A stretch of DNA of 64,000 nucleotides from contig NZ_JAVKGN010000001.1 of the NCBI RefSeq assembly GCF_031432215.1, positions 1,727,421 through 1,791,420 of the forward strand. Reading direction: 5' to 3'. The position numbers and the translations under genes were made by a program. The DNA comes from Halodesulfurarchaeum sp. HSR-GB. Its GTDB lineage: Archaea; Halobacteriota; Halobacteria; Halobacteriales; Halobacteriaceae. A model generated the notes under the pieces. It had not been told where the DNA came from. It made no database searches and saw nothing but the letters and a program-made list of their open reading frames with translations. This document shows positions 26,566-36,557 of this stretch, one piece after another. The stretch's first letter is position 1. Each line of letters begins with the position of its first letter.

Positions 26566-26921
26566 TCAGAATCCTCGTCCGACACGGCGTGCTTCAGCCA
26601 TTCGTCCATGTCTTCGTCCCCGAAGCGGTCGTTTGCGGCGCGAGTGCTCTCGGAGAGACTTGTGTAGGCAGCCACCGCATCGGCCTCGCCGACCGCCCAG
26701 TAATTGCCCCGGTGGCGGACGAGTCCCCGGTCTTCGAGCCGCGAGAGAACAACACTGATGCTCCCCGCTTTTACGTCGGCCGCGTCCCGAATTTCGCTCT
26801 GGGTGAACGCTTTCTCGGGATGCGCGGCGAGGAACCGCATCACGCGGTCGGCATTCGTCTCCCCGCCGTTCCGAAGTTGGTCTTCGGGGGCGGATTCGAA
26901 GGTCTCGATGTCGATTGCCAT
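26562..26921 (-). CDS. MarR-like winged-helix protein, probable antitoxin of MazF-like pair
   Basis: This 119-residue protein has a central winged helix (VMRFLAAHPEKAFTQSEIRDAADVKAGSISVVLSRLEDRGLVRHRGNYWAV). The acidic C-terminal part may bind the toxin. It lies upstream of, and overlaps by 4 bases, the MazF-like gene. A HTH antitoxin with a MazF-like toxin differs from the usual AbrB-type MazE. Confidence 0.82.
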   Translation of the reverse strand: MAIDIETFESAPEDQLRNGGETNADRVMRFLAAHPEKAFTQSEIRDAADVKAGSISVVLSRLEDRGLVRHRGNYWAVGEADAVAAYTSLSESTRAANDRFGDEDMDEWLKHAVSDEDSE

Positions 26922-27061
26922 GTGTATTTCTTTGTCAGCCAGTGTATTAGATGTATTGGCGTATTTTCAGCTGTCACGGCCCAAGAGTTAGCTATGAGGT
27001 CGAATCAATCGGTAATCGCCGCAATTGTTTCTCCAGGGCCGCATCCAGCTGGCCTAGTTTC

Positions 27062-27346
27062 TTACTCCGCCGTCGCGTCCTGGCGTTCTTCCTGCAATCG
27101 CTTTTCGACTGTATCGCGGTCCTCAGGATACCCCACGTCGATACGCCGAGGGACTTCGTCCCCTCGAGGTCCCTCACTACACTCGCGGGATCGCCAGCCG
27201 TCCATGCGAATCGCGGGTCGGTTCCTCCCCGCTCGCTTGTACCGTGGTCGCTACGTTGCCACGCTAATCGCGTCGATGGTGTGTCCGGATTCGATGAGCA
27301 GGTCGATGGCGTCACTCAGTTCGTATTCGCCGCGGTCGGAGGGCTG
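27062..27346 (-). pseudogene. Decayed 3' end of an aglF-like gene (copy A)
   Basis: On the minus strand this region matches the last part of the intact aglF at 32906-33640: it ends with the same RLQEERQDATAE tail and its own TAA stop at 27062-27064, but the frame is broken. Two extra segments of about 47 and 57 bases, absent from the intact gene, lie inside it at the same positions as in copy B. Homology fades near 27346. The 550-base stretch from 26922 to 27472 therefore holds this relic and no other gene that I can see. Confidence 0.72.
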
Positions 27347-27472
27347 AATCAGTTTGTCCACGTGTCGGCGCGCCATGTAGTGAGCGGTGGTACCACCGTG
27401 TTGCTCCTCCCCACTCGTGTCACGATTGAGAACGCCCAGCGTTTCAATATAGAACGAATCGCCCCAATCTAT

Positions 27473-28042
27473 ATGGATGCAGAGCAGGGATTAGTAGGTA
27501 TGGATGAGGACGAACCGCATACTGATCGAGGATATCTGGAACACCAAACGACGGGAGAAGATCGCGTTCGGATGGTCGCACTGCAGCTTTCAGAGCCGCG
27601 AACGGCCAACTGGATCGCCGACGAAGCGGGATGGTCCCACGAGCCGACCAAGCGTGTCCTCGAACGACTCGTCGACGACGGGATCGTCCGACGTGACGAA
27701 TCCGGGACGCACACGACGTATTATCCCGACTATCGCCGTCAGGCGATGCAAGAGGCGATGCGTCTCCGGGACAGCGGTCACACCGTCGAGGAACTGACAG
27801 ACCGCCTCGCGGATATGAAGGCACAGATCCGGGAGTGGGAGGACGAATTCGACGTCGAGTCGCCGAACCAACTCCGCGGAACGCTTACAGACGACACACT
27901 CGACGTCGACGAGGAGGATCGGCGTCGTGAAATCGCTCGGAAGTGGGCGCATCTCGATCGGCGCATCCACATCGTCGGGTTCGCAATTCGTGAATGGGAC
28001 TTCCTCGCTCCAAGGACGGATCCCGTCGAGGCAAGCGGGTAA
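27473..28042 (+). CDS. HTH protein (DUF7342-like), probable antitoxin
   Basis: This 189-residue protein has a winged helix at about residues 25-85 (MVALQLSEPRTANWIADEAGWSHEPTKRVLERLVDDGIVRRDESGTHTTYYPDY) followed by a long acidic helical part (about residues 90-150), as in DUF7342 proteins. ATG 27473 is chosen; ATG 27500 is also possible. A long frame extends upstream, but that part is antisense to copy A and not real protein. It is followed 3 bases later by a small gene, like an antitoxin-toxin pair. Confidence 0.78.
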   Translation: MDAEQGLVGMDEDEPHTDRGYLEHQTTGEDRVRMVALQLSEPRTANWIADEAGWSHEPTKRVLERLVDDGIVRRDESGTHTTYYPDYRRQAMQEAMRLRDSGHTVEELTDRLADMKAQIREWEDEFDVESPNQLRGTLTDDTLDVDEEDRRREIARKWAHLDRRIHIVGFAIREWDFLAPRTDPVEASG

Positions 28043-28045
28043 CGA

Positions 28046-28498
28046 ATGTCGGTCCCACATCCCGGCGGCGATCCGAATGCGAATCTGTATGCCCAACTGA
28101 AACGGGACGTACTGGACCGCGTTCCGGAGATCACGCTCGTCGAGTACGAACCGGATCCCATCGAAGCCAGACAATTGCGGGCCGTGTTCGACCCTGATCG
28201 CCTACCGCCTGCCACCGGGCCTGAATCACCGGAACTGACTATCAGGTGGTATCGACAGGACCCACACGATTGGTTCCGTGTCGATTACATCGACCCGAAC
28301 ACGGGCATTCGCGCTGGCTGGCACCAGGACGAAGATCACCCGGATCTCGGGCGAGCGCATTTCCAGTACACGATCGATGACGAAACGAATCGACGCGCTT
28401 TCTCGTTCGAACACGAGACACCCTCGCTGATCCTGTGGGACATCGTCTCGGATCTCTTCGATCGCGTTCTACCGAAGCACCAGTCCAGCGGTCTGTAA
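28046..28498 (+). CDS. Unrecognised partner of the HTH gene (possible TumE-like toxin)
   Basis: This 150-residue protein has ELTIRWYRQDPHDWFRVDYIDPNTGIRAGWHQDEDHPDLGRAHFQY and ends with SLILWDIVSDLFDRVLP. The order of charged beta strands followed by a helix recalls the short TumE toxin fold, but similarity is only an impression. It starts 3 bases after the HTH gene, and the spacing argues for a TA module. Function is inferred from context only. Confidence 0.55.
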   Translation: MSVPHPGGDPNANLYAQLKRDVLDRVPEITLVEYEPDPIEARQLRAVFDPDRLPPATGPESPELTIRWYRQDPHDWFRVDYIDPNTGIRAGWHQDEDHPDLGRAHFQYTIDDETNRRAFSFEHETPSLILWDIVSDLFDRVLPKHQSSGL

Positions 28499-28515
28499 CG
28501 GCGAGGGCGCAGGAC

Positions 28516-28760
28516 GTGCACGAGTCACTATCGACTTCGCAGGCAAACAGTGACAGATTTCACTTTCAGAACAGGTCGATCGTGACCGTGACGAGCGGAT
28601 CGAGTGATGGCGCACTACTTTTTCGATACCTCTGCACTCGCGAAACGATATGCCCAGGAACCAGGGACGGATGTCGTCGACGACCTCGTCGAACGCGACG
28701 ACGACACGATCCAACTCACCTCATTACCCGTCGTCGTACTCGGGGGATCTCTTCTGTTCG
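28516..28760 (+). pseudogene. Truncated and frameshifted vapBC copy
   Basis: This region holds the 3' part of a vapB and the 5' part of a vapC. Bases 28561-28711 are identical, by my reading, to 32363-32513, the junction of the intact vapB-vapC pair. Upstream the vapB part is shifted in frame (VHESLST is kept); downstream the vapC part diverges after DDDT and ends early. It is a recent duplication relic. Confidence 0.8.
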
Positions 28761-28814
28761 TAGCTAGTGTGATGGAACACTAGCCTTTTCAGGGCCCGCA
28801 ACCTACAGACCGAC

Positions 28815-29066
28815 ATGAGCAGCGACAGGGTCGACGCCGAGAGCAAAGTGTCGGGGAACCAGGCGAACATCCCCGCACGGATTCGCCAAGAACTCGACAT
28901 CGACGACGGAGATCACCTTCGCTGGCAGCTCGAAGCGGACGGGACGATACGCGTCCAAGTCATCCAGCAACGAGCCGGAACGTTCGCCGGCTTCGAGGGC
29001 TACGACGGAACGGCGTCGACGGACGTGACCAGCGAGCACGACGACTGGGGCGTCCACGTCGAGTGA
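28815..29066 (+). CDS. vapB: AbrB-type VapB antitoxin
   Basis: This 83-residue protein starts MSSDRVDAESKVSGNQANIPARIRQELDIDDGDHLRW, an AbrB/SpoVT DNA-binding hairpin, followed by an acidic tail (STDVTSEHDDWGVHVE). Its TGA overlaps the ATG of the PIN gene. It is the antitoxin of a vapBC pair in the accessory hotspot. Confidence 0.87.
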   Translation: MSSDRVDAESKVSGNQANIPARIRQELDIDDGDHLRWQLEADGTIRVQVIQQRAGTFAGFEGYDGTASTDVTSEHDDWGVHVE

Positions 29067-29500
29067 TGCCTCGAGCACTCCTCGACACGACGGTCCTCTT
29101 CGCGGCGGCGTACCGCCGAGATGACGCCCACGAGGTGGCATTGCCGATACTCCAGGGCATCGACGACGGCTCGTTACCGGAGGCGGTGGTGCTGGATTAC
29201 GTGCTCGCGGAAACGCTCAACGGCCTCCTCACGCACGCCGGGCACGAGTCGGCCGTCGATCTGCTGGACCGGCTCGAGGAGAACGCTCGATTCCACATCG
29301 ATTCGCTCGGCACGGACGCCCTCGCCACCGGAAAAGCGCTGTTCCGTCGACACGAGCCGCTCTCCTTCGTCGACGCCAGCATCGTCGCCTACATGCAGAC
29401 TGAGGGGTTGGGCTACCTCTACGCCTTCGACGACGATTTCGATGCGGCCGATGGTGTGTATCGACTCGATACGGCGACGGACCCCTACGACCCGAACTAA
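29066..29500 (+). CDS. vapC: VapC-type PIN-domain toxin
   Basis: This 144-residue PIN protein has LLDTTVLFAAAYRRDD (first Asp), VVLDYVLAETLNGLL, and late LSFVDASIVAYMQTEGL and FDDDFDAADG (Asp residues). The ATG at 29066 directly overlaps the antitoxin stop (TGATG); a GTG one codon earlier is less likely. All acidic residues of the PIN site appear present, so it should be an active RNase when free. Confidence 0.9.
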   Translation: MPRALLDTTVLFAAAYRRDDAHEVALPILQGIDDGSLPEAVVLDYVLAETLNGLLTHAGHESAVDLLDRLEENARFHIDSLGTDALATGKALFRRHEPLSFVDASIVAYMQTEGLGYLYAFDDDFDAADGVYRLDTATDPYDPN

Positions 29501-29550
29501 TTTTGGTGGACTGGATTCGTGTTGGATTGGGAGGAATATCGTGAATCCCT

Positions 29551-29920
29551 ATTCCGACATCGCGTTCTGGCGTTCTTCCTGCAGCCGTTCTTCGGCTTTG
29601 TCGCGGTCTTCGGGATAGCCCACGTCGATACACCGAGGGACTGCGTCCCTCGAGATCCCTCTCACTACGTTCGCGGGATCGCCAGCCGTCCATGCGAATC
29701 GCGGGTCGATTCCTCCCCGCTCGCTTATACCGTGGTCGCTACGTTGCCACGCTAATCGCGTCGATGGTGCGTCCGGATTCGATCAGTAAGTCAATAGCGT
29801 CACTCATCCCTATTCGCCGCGGTCGGAGGGCTGGACGAGATGAGAGGCAAAGAAGTTGGCCGGCGTGAATGTGTCGAAGCCCGTCATGACGTGCTCCGAG
29901 GGTGGGTCTTTGGGTTCAAC
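29551..29920 (-). pseudogene. Decayed 3' end of an aglF-like gene (copy B)
   Basis: On the minus strand the sequence matches the 3' end of intact aglF (32906 onward), ending RLQEERQNAMSE with a TAG stop at 29551-29553. The same two extra segments seen in copy A interrupt it, the match continues with small indels to about 29920, and then it stops. It is non-functional. The 530 bases from 29501 to 30033 hold this relic and no other gene that I can see. Confidence 0.75.
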
Positions 29921-30033
29921 GAAACAGCGGTCGGGCAGATCAGGTACACCATTTGCTCGAGATTACACCGACAGCACTGACACCCAGCACTCCGGCAGAA
30001 ACACTATTACACAAACGCCGATAACTTGTCATC

Positions 30034-30465
30034 ATGAACGACGAAACCGGGAGCGAACAGTCTCGGGAGGCCGTACTTGAGGACCTTCGAGACGTCCTCG
30101 CAGACCATCCGGTTTCGTTCGCGCTGGTGTTCGGATCGACCGCCCGTGGAACGGCGACGGGCGAGAGCGACCTCGACGTAGCCGTCGAATTTCGGGACGT
30201 TCGACCGGGTGACGACGGGTACAGTGACACATACCTCAGGACGCACGTCGCCGTCGCCGAGGCCATCTCCGGCGACGTGGACGTCGTCGACGTTCACTCC
30301 ATGTCGCCGGAGTTCGCCAGTATCGCGTTCGGCGAAGGGACGGTCGTCGTCGGTTCCAAATCGCGTCGCGACGAGCTGGAAGCCGAACTGGCACGAGAAC
30401 CGTCGCTAAAGCGTGCTCGCGAACGCGTGACAGGCGCGGCACGGCGACTCCGAGATGGGGCTTGA
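30034..30465 (+). CDS. MNT-type nucleotidyltransferase antitoxin
   Basis: This 143-residue protein has FGSTARGTATGESDLDVAVEF, the GS...DxD motif of the minimal nucleotidyltransferase (MntA) family, and VDVVDVHSM near it. MntA-type antitoxins modify or bind HEPN toxins in type VII TA modules. Its TGA is followed directly by the ATG of a HEPN gene, which is now broken. The antitoxin looks intact while its partner is dead. Confidence 0.86.
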   Translation: MNDETGSEQSREAVLEDLRDVLADHPVSFALVFGSTARGTATGESDLDVAVEFRDVRPGDDGYSDTYLRTHVAVAEAISGDVDVVDVHSMSPEFASIAFGEGTVVVGSKSRRDELEAELAREPSLKRARERVTGAARRLRDGA

Positions 30466-30740
30466 ATGACTGACGAGCATACGGCACACGTCTAGCGTAT
30501 CGCGGACGGGGTCGAAGACATCGAGCGGACCGTCCGTGAGCTACGCTCATTCCAGTCGTTGACGCTGGAGGAGTACCAGTCCCCGGACCATCGACAGACG
30601 CGAGCTGCGGTGGAGCGACACTTCGAGACGCTGACTGCGGCGACGGTCGACGTCGCGAAGACGATCTGCCGACTCGAATCTGTAGCGGTTCCGATCCACC
30701 GAAAGGACGTGATTCGTGCGGTCGAATCGTGTGGGATCAT
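30466..30740 (+). pseudogene. Broken HEPN-domain toxin gene
   Basis: ATG at 30466 opens MTDEHTAHV followed by TAG at 30493-30495. After that nonsense codon the frame continues in the HEPN pattern ([28 protein letters not shown]... [23 protein letters not shown]) up to AVESCGII at about 30740, where a TnpB element's left end begins. The C-terminal RxxxxH catalytic motif of HEPN proteins is thus missing. Two independent lesions make it non-functional. Confidence 0.82.
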
Positions 30741-30869
30741 AGCAGTAACAGCGCGGAAACCCACCCGTTCACGGGTGGAAGGAAGCGCGTAAGCTCTGTG
30801 CAACAACCCACCGACAATGGCCGGGCCAACTCCCTAACGTCTTTCAACTATCAAGCACACTTATGGCAT

Positions 30870-32124
<1,255 letters not shown>

Positions 32125-32205
32125 TTAGCTTACCCCATACTGTGGAATAAACTCGACGGAAACCCCACCGGAACGTCTTTGACAATTCACCCACTATTTT
32201 CGACC

Positions 32206-32409
32206 ATGAGCGACGCTCGAAACGGCACGCCGGCTCTCGGACGGCTCGCAATTCGGAGTGCTCGACTCGAGGCGATGCGGGAGCGGATGGACTCGTTCGT
32301 CCACGAACAGGACGTGCACGAGTCGCTGTCGACGCTTCGCAAGCGGACTGTGACAGACGTCCCACTTTCAGAACAGGTCGATCGTGACCGTGACGAGCGG
32401 ATCGAGTGA
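32206..32409 (+). CDS. vapB: VapB-type antitoxin
   Basis: This 67-residue protein (MSDARNGTPALGRLAIRSARLEAMRERMDSFV) has a basic N-terminal half and an acidic end (DRDRDERIE). I do not recognise its DNA-binding fold with certainty, but its stop overlaps the ATG of a PIN gene by one base (TGATG), so the role as antitoxin is likely. A broken copy of its end lies at 28516. Confidence 0.78.
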   Translation: MSDARNGTPALGRLAIRSARLEAMRERMDSFVHEQDVHESLSTLRKRTVTDVPLSEQVDRDRDERIE

Positions 32410-32879
32410 TGGCGCACTACTTTTTCGATACCTCTGCACTCGCGAAACGATATGCCCAGGAACCAGGGACGGATGTCGTCGACGACCTCGTCGAACGCGA
32501 CGACGACACGATCGTAATCACGTCGTTATCTGTCGTCGAACTCGCCTCCGCACTTCGTCGAAAACGAAATCGTGGCTCCCTATCTCCCGACGACGTGGAT
32601 GGGCTCCTGACGATATTCTTCGAGGAAGCGCTGGAAACGTTCGTGGTCGTTCCACTCGACGAAACCCGATACGAAACAGCACTCGACATCGTTCTTGAAG
32701 ACGACTTACGAACGCTGGACAGTCTGCAATTGGCCGCTGCACTTGACATCGGCGCGGATCTCGAGTTGACCTTCGTCAGCGCCGATCGTGACCTCAACGA
32801 AGTCGCCACACTCCGTGGGCTGGAAACGCTCGACCCAGCAGCCCAGGACAGTCCCACCACTGATTCTGACGATCGCTAA
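32409..32879 (+). CDS. vapC: VapC-type PIN-domain toxin
   Basis: This 156-residue PIN protein has HYFFDTSALAKRYAQEPG, SVVELASALRRKR and RTLDSLQLAAALDIG, FVSADRDLNEVA: the acidic PIN residues are all in place. It is the intact version of the truncated copy at 28610. ATG 32409 is chosen over the GTG one codon earlier. It converges with aglF 26 bases away. Confidence 0.92.
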   Translation: MAHYFFDTSALAKRYAQEPGTDVVDDLVERDDDTIVITSLSVVELASALRRKRNRGSLSPDDVDGLLTIFFEEALETFVVVPLDETRYETALDIVLEDDLRTLDSLQLAAALDIGADLELTFVSADRDLNEVATLRGLETLDPAAQDSPTTDSDDR

Positions 32880-32905
32880 GGTGACCGCTCTTCGACCGGT
32901 CGGGT

Positions 32906-33640
32906 TCACTCCGCCGTCGCGTCCTGGCGTTCTTCCTGCAGCCGTTCTTCGGCTTTGTCGCGGTCTTCGGGATAACCCACGTCGATACGCCAGCCGTCCA
33001 TGCGAATCGCGTCGATGGTGCGCCCGGATTCGATGAGTAAGTCAATCGCGTCACTCAGTTCGTATTCGCCACGGTCGGAGGGCTGGACGAGATGGCAGGC
33101 ATGGAAGATCGCGGGCGTGAAGGTGTAGAAGCCGGTCATCACGAGGTTCGAGGGCGGGTCCTCGGGTTTCTCGATCACGTTAACGATCTCGCCGTAGCCA
33201 TTGGTGTCACAGACGCCATAGCGGGAGGCCTCCTCGTATGGGACTTCCTCGACCAGGAAGGCCGCGTCGGTGCGGTTCTCTCGTTGTCTGTTGATCACGT
33301 CCTCGAGGTTGGCCTGGAAGATGTTGTCCCCGAGCATGAGCATGAAGTCATCGTCGATGTGTTCCTCGGCGGTGAGGAGGGCATGCGCGAGGCCGTTCTG
33401 TTCACGCTGGTGGGCGTAGGTGATTGGCGTGTCGCGGTACTCGTCGCCGAAGTGACTGATGATGTCCTCCTTCTGGTAGCCGACTATTACTATTAATTCG
33501 GAGGCATCGAGTTCGACGAGGCGGTCGAAGACGTGAGCGACGAGTGGTTGGCCGTCGACTTCGACCATGGCCTTGGGTTTGTCGTCGGTGAGGGGGCGAA
33601 GGCGGGTGCCCTTGCCGGCGGCGAGGACGACTGCTTGCAT
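32906..33640 (-). CDS. aglF: UTP-glucose-1-phosphate uridylyltransferase AglF
   Basis: This 244-residue protein has LAAGKGTRLRPLTDDKPKAM, LGDNIFQANLEDV, NVIEKPEDPPS and WRIDVGYPEDRDKAEERL, all typical of short nucleotidyltransferases of the RmlA/AglF type. AglF makes UDP-glucose from glucose-1-phosphate; AglM in this window can oxidise it. The ATG at 33640 is the family start; upstream in-frame sequence is not family-like. Two truncated copies of its 3' end lie at 27062 and 29551. Confidence 0.92.
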   Translation of the reverse strand: MQAVVLAAGKGTRLRPLTDDKPKAMVEVDGQPLVAHVFDRLVELDASELIVIVGYQKEDIISHFGDEYRDTPITYAHQREQNGLAHALLTAEEHIDDDFMLMLGDNIFQANLEDVINRQRENRTDAAFLVEEVPYEEASRYGVCDTNGYGEIVNVIEKPEDPPSNLVMTGFYTFTPAIFHACHLVQPSDRGEYELSDAIDLLIESGRTIDAIRMDGWRIDVGYPEDRDKAEERLQEERQDATAE

Positions 33641-33796
33641 TGGGTGTGTCTTACCTGGTGGGGAGCAAATAGGTTTTCGTTGGTGAGGTAGGTGAATAGA
33701 CCGCGGAAACTTAGGGCTCAATTCCCCGAAAGCCCCCTTTCATTCCCATCCCGTAGATTTTGGGGCATCGTAGCCGCACCAAATTCGATTCGCTCG

Positions 33797-35248
33797 CTAC
33801 TGAGAAATGTACGGAAGATCGACTGGAAGATTTCTGTCTACGGTTTCGCGGAACTCTCGTGAAACCACTAGCAGGACCACGAAGTAAACACCAGCCCCTA
33901 TAGGGACCAGAATCAACACCGTCGCGAAGTTATCTCCAAGGAGGCGGAACGTATTCTCCACCCAGAGGCCACTATACACGAAGCCAGCCATGACGAATGC
34001 GGCAAACCACTGTTTGCCAATTTCCCAGTAAGGAACCTGGAAATCGATGATTGCATCGACGTGGTAATACCCGAGAACCAAACTGATTCCGACGGACGTC
34101 GCAGTCGCGACTGCGGCACCGACCCACCCGTACAGATAGATGAGTACCACGTTGAGGATCAAATTGGCGACCACGAAGACGGCATTGACTCGAAAGGCGA
34201 GGTCGGGGCGATCGATACCATTGAGGGTATTGAGAAATTGCGTCTGGTATCCTTGGATGAGGTTGGCGACGATTAGGATGGCCAAGACTGTGGCACCCTG
34301 TGGGAATTCCGGACCGTAAAGACGGAGGATTCGCTCACCGAGGATTGCGCCGCCCAACAGACCGGGAGCAAGGAACAATCCACCAAAGGTGAGAGCCTGT
34401 TCAAGAATACGTGATACCGCCTGGGTATCCTGTTTGGCAGAAAGCTCACTGATTTCGGGAAACAGGGTCGCTCTCAGCGAATTACTGAACAGAATGAGAA
34501 ATTGACCAATATTCCACGCGACTGCATAGATTCCAATCAGCGTCTGGGAAACGAAGAATCCCAACACGATGACATCGGTATAATTGAACATCCGGCCCCG
34601 AAGCGATCCCAGCCAGGAGTACTTCGCGAAGTCGAACAAGCTTCTGAAGTGGTCCGTGGAGGGTCTGGATATCCCACCGAGATTGCTGACGACCAAATAG
34701 CTACCAATCAGGAGGACGAGAAAATAGCCTGCGACGTGACCCGCCAAGAGTCCCACCGTACTGAGACCCGAAAATATCAGGAACACCTGGAAGAGGCTCC
34801 GTCCACTTATTCGAACTGTTGACAAAATACCACGAATGTGGACCATATGCAACCCCGTTAGAATCGACATTATCACTGCGTTCAGCAACACCACGAGCAG
34901 TATCAAAACGACGTACCCCGTAGCCGGATATCCGATATAAGAATCAACGTGCGGGCGGAACACGAGGAGAAGACTCGATAGTACAACGAACAGTATCGCG
35001 ATTACCGAGATCGCTGCTATTGAAAATTCTTCCTTGGCCGTCCCCTCGGAGACGCGTTTTGTAAGCGCACCCGACACACCAATTTTCCCTACGATCGCAA
35101 GCCAGGAAACGAGGCCAATTACCAAGTGATAAATACCGAGTGGGTCAGGTCCCACGACCCTCGCAATATACAATGTGGCCACGAAACCAATAATAGAGGC
35201 GAGAAAGCGGGAGAGGAAGAAAATGACCGACGTTTGCCCGAGGCGCAT
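33797..35248 (-). CDS. Wzx/AglR-like lipid-linked oligosaccharide flippase
   Basis: This 483-residue integral membrane protein has about 12 to 14 hydrophobic helices in the polysaccharide-biosynthesis (Wzx/MATE-like) pattern: MRLGQTSVIFFLSRFLASIIG, then FVAWNIGQ-like and LNTLNGIDRPDLAFRVN late motifs. AglR in Haloferax assists flipping of the lipid-linked sugar. It lies between aglF and the sulfatase-like genes. Base use is slightly more AT-rich than aglF, consistent with the edge of a variable region. Confidence 0.87.
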   Translation of the reverse strand: MRLGQTSVIFFLSRFLASIIGFVATLYIARVVGPDPLGIYHLVIGLVSWLAIVGKIGVSGALTKRVSEGTAKEEFSIAAISVIAILFVVLSSLLLVFRPHVDSYIGYPATGYVVLILLVVLLNAVIMSILTGLHMVHIRGILSTVRISGRSLFQVFLIFSGLSTVGLLAGHVAGYFLVLLIGSYLVVSNLGGISRPSTDHFRSLFDFAKYSWLGSLRGRMFNYTDVIVLGFFVSQTLIGIYAVAWNIGQFLILFSNSLRATLFPEISELSAKQDTQAVSRILEQALTFGGLFLAPGLLGGAILGERILRLYGPEFPQGATVLAILIVANLIQGYQTQFLNTLNGIDRPDLAFRVNAVFVVANLILNVVLIYLYGWVGAAVATATSVGISLVLGYYHVDAIIDFQVPYWEIGKQWFAAFVMAGFVYSGLWVENTFRLLGDNFATVLILVPIGAGVYFVVLLVVSREFRETVDRNLPVDLPYISQ

Positions 35249-35443
35249 GCTATGTACAGAGTGGGATTGGTATTAACCAAGGTCTTTATGGATTGGCCAT
35301 GACCGTGTCGAGCGAGCCGAACGGTCTGGCTCAAGTCTCAGAAATGAAAGACGGCGTCCCAAGTGATTTTTCTAAAATCGTCAGAGAGAATCTACAGAAC
35401 CGCGGACCAGCATCGTTTTAGTGCTCTATAGCCCAGACGGAAA

Positions 35444-36421
35444 ATGATGGCCGGTACGTTTCAAGAATGGTTCGCAGAACATCGCGAGCAAATTCGCAAA
35501 GAACCAAGCAGTGGGTTGAAACACGCTGCATTTACAACGTACCTCGGACTCTGGTATACCCTCACGTCACGGTGGCCTCTTGGAACTCAAGTATTCGAAG
35601 AAGACTGGGATCTCTTGATCGTACTCGACGCCTGCCGAGTAGACGTCCTCGAATCAGTCGCCGACGAGTACGACTTTCTTGAAAATATCGAACGCCGTGT
35701 GTCCATCGGGAGTCATTCGAGGGAATGGCTCGCGAAGACCTTCACGCGAGACTGGGCCAACGAAATCAACTCGACGGCGATGATTACGGGCAACCCTCAC
35801 GTTGAGGCGGTCTTCCACGACAGAAACTACCCGCCGAAGGAAACTGTTCCGTTTGCATTCCCCCGGTGGAATGTGGTCCACGGCGAGGAGTTCGAAACAA
35901 TCGAAAACCTTTCGCAGTACGATCATGGCGAAGGATACGGCGTCCCACCACGCCCCATTACAGATCGGACAATTACAACTAGCCGAGAGGGATCTGCGGA
36001 AAGGATCATTGCTCATTACATGCAACCCCACATTCCCTATATCGCCAAGGCCCTCGAAGCCGACCGCGAGCCGACTTCGAATGAGGCAAGGGGATGGAAA
36101 AATCTCAAGACGTCCGACATATCCCGCGCAGATCACTGGTCACTGTATCGTGACAACCTTCGCCTCGTTCTCGATGACATCGGTCTATTGCTGAAGAATA
36201 TCGACGCGGAGCGAGTCCTTCTCACAGCCGACCATGGAAATGCATTCGGTGAGTGGGGTGCGTACGGACATCCAGAAGGATTCCCACACCCGTCCGTCAA
36301 GTACGTGCCCTGGATCGAACTCGACGCGACGGATACCGGGATGTACGATCCAGCGTACACTTTTTCCGAGTCGGGAAAGTCCTCAGTCGAACAAAATTTG
36401 CAGGATTTGGGATATTTGTAA
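35444..36421 (+). CDS. AlkP-superfamily sulfatase-like protein
   Basis: This 325-residue protein has WDLLIVLDACRVDVLESV (metal Asp), IGSHSREWLAKTF, HYMQPHIPYIAK and TADHGNAFGEWGAYGHP, the metal sites of the alkaline-phosphatase superfamily. The sulfatase CxPxR formylglycine motif is absent; a Ser in GSHSREW is the best nucleophile candidate. It is one of three related copies in this cluster (37268, 41773). A phosphotransferase or sulfate-handling role on glycans is possible, not shown. The start ATG at 35444 or 35447. Confidence 0.8.
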   Translation: MMAGTFQEWFAEHREQIRKEPSSGLKHAAFTTYLGLWYTLTSRWPLGTQVFEEDWDLLIVLDACRVDVLESVADEYDFLENIERRVSIGSHSREWLAKTFTRDWANEINSTAMITGNPHVEAVFHDRNYPPKETVPFAFPRWNVVHGEEFETIENLSQYDHGEGYGVPPRPITDRTITTSREGSAERIIAHYMQPHIPYIAKALEADREPTSNEARGWKNLKTSDISRADHWSLYRDNLRLVLDDIGLLLKNIDAERVLLTADHGNAFGEWGAYGHPEGFPHPSVKYVPWIELDATDTGMYDPAYTFSESGKSSVEQNLQDLGYL

Positions 36422-36557
36422 ATTAATTGCATCTGGGAATTTAATCAGCTTAAAAAAGCAAGTAGACAAGGAATAAACTGTGGTAAATTGAGTAGTATCC
36501 AAGTGATAAGAGTCACCGACAAGATTTAATGAAGAGAATGAGTTCATATAGCTTAAG

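Noticed and set aside
26951-27472. N-terminal extension of the HTH gene at 27473
   Set aside because: This part is antisense to the aglF relic (copy A) and has no protein-like composition; the HTH protein starts at 27473 or 27500.
35444-36421. Formylglycine sulfatase
   Set aside because: The CxPxR motif needed for formylglycine is not present in any of the three related proteins, so only the superfamily is claimed.
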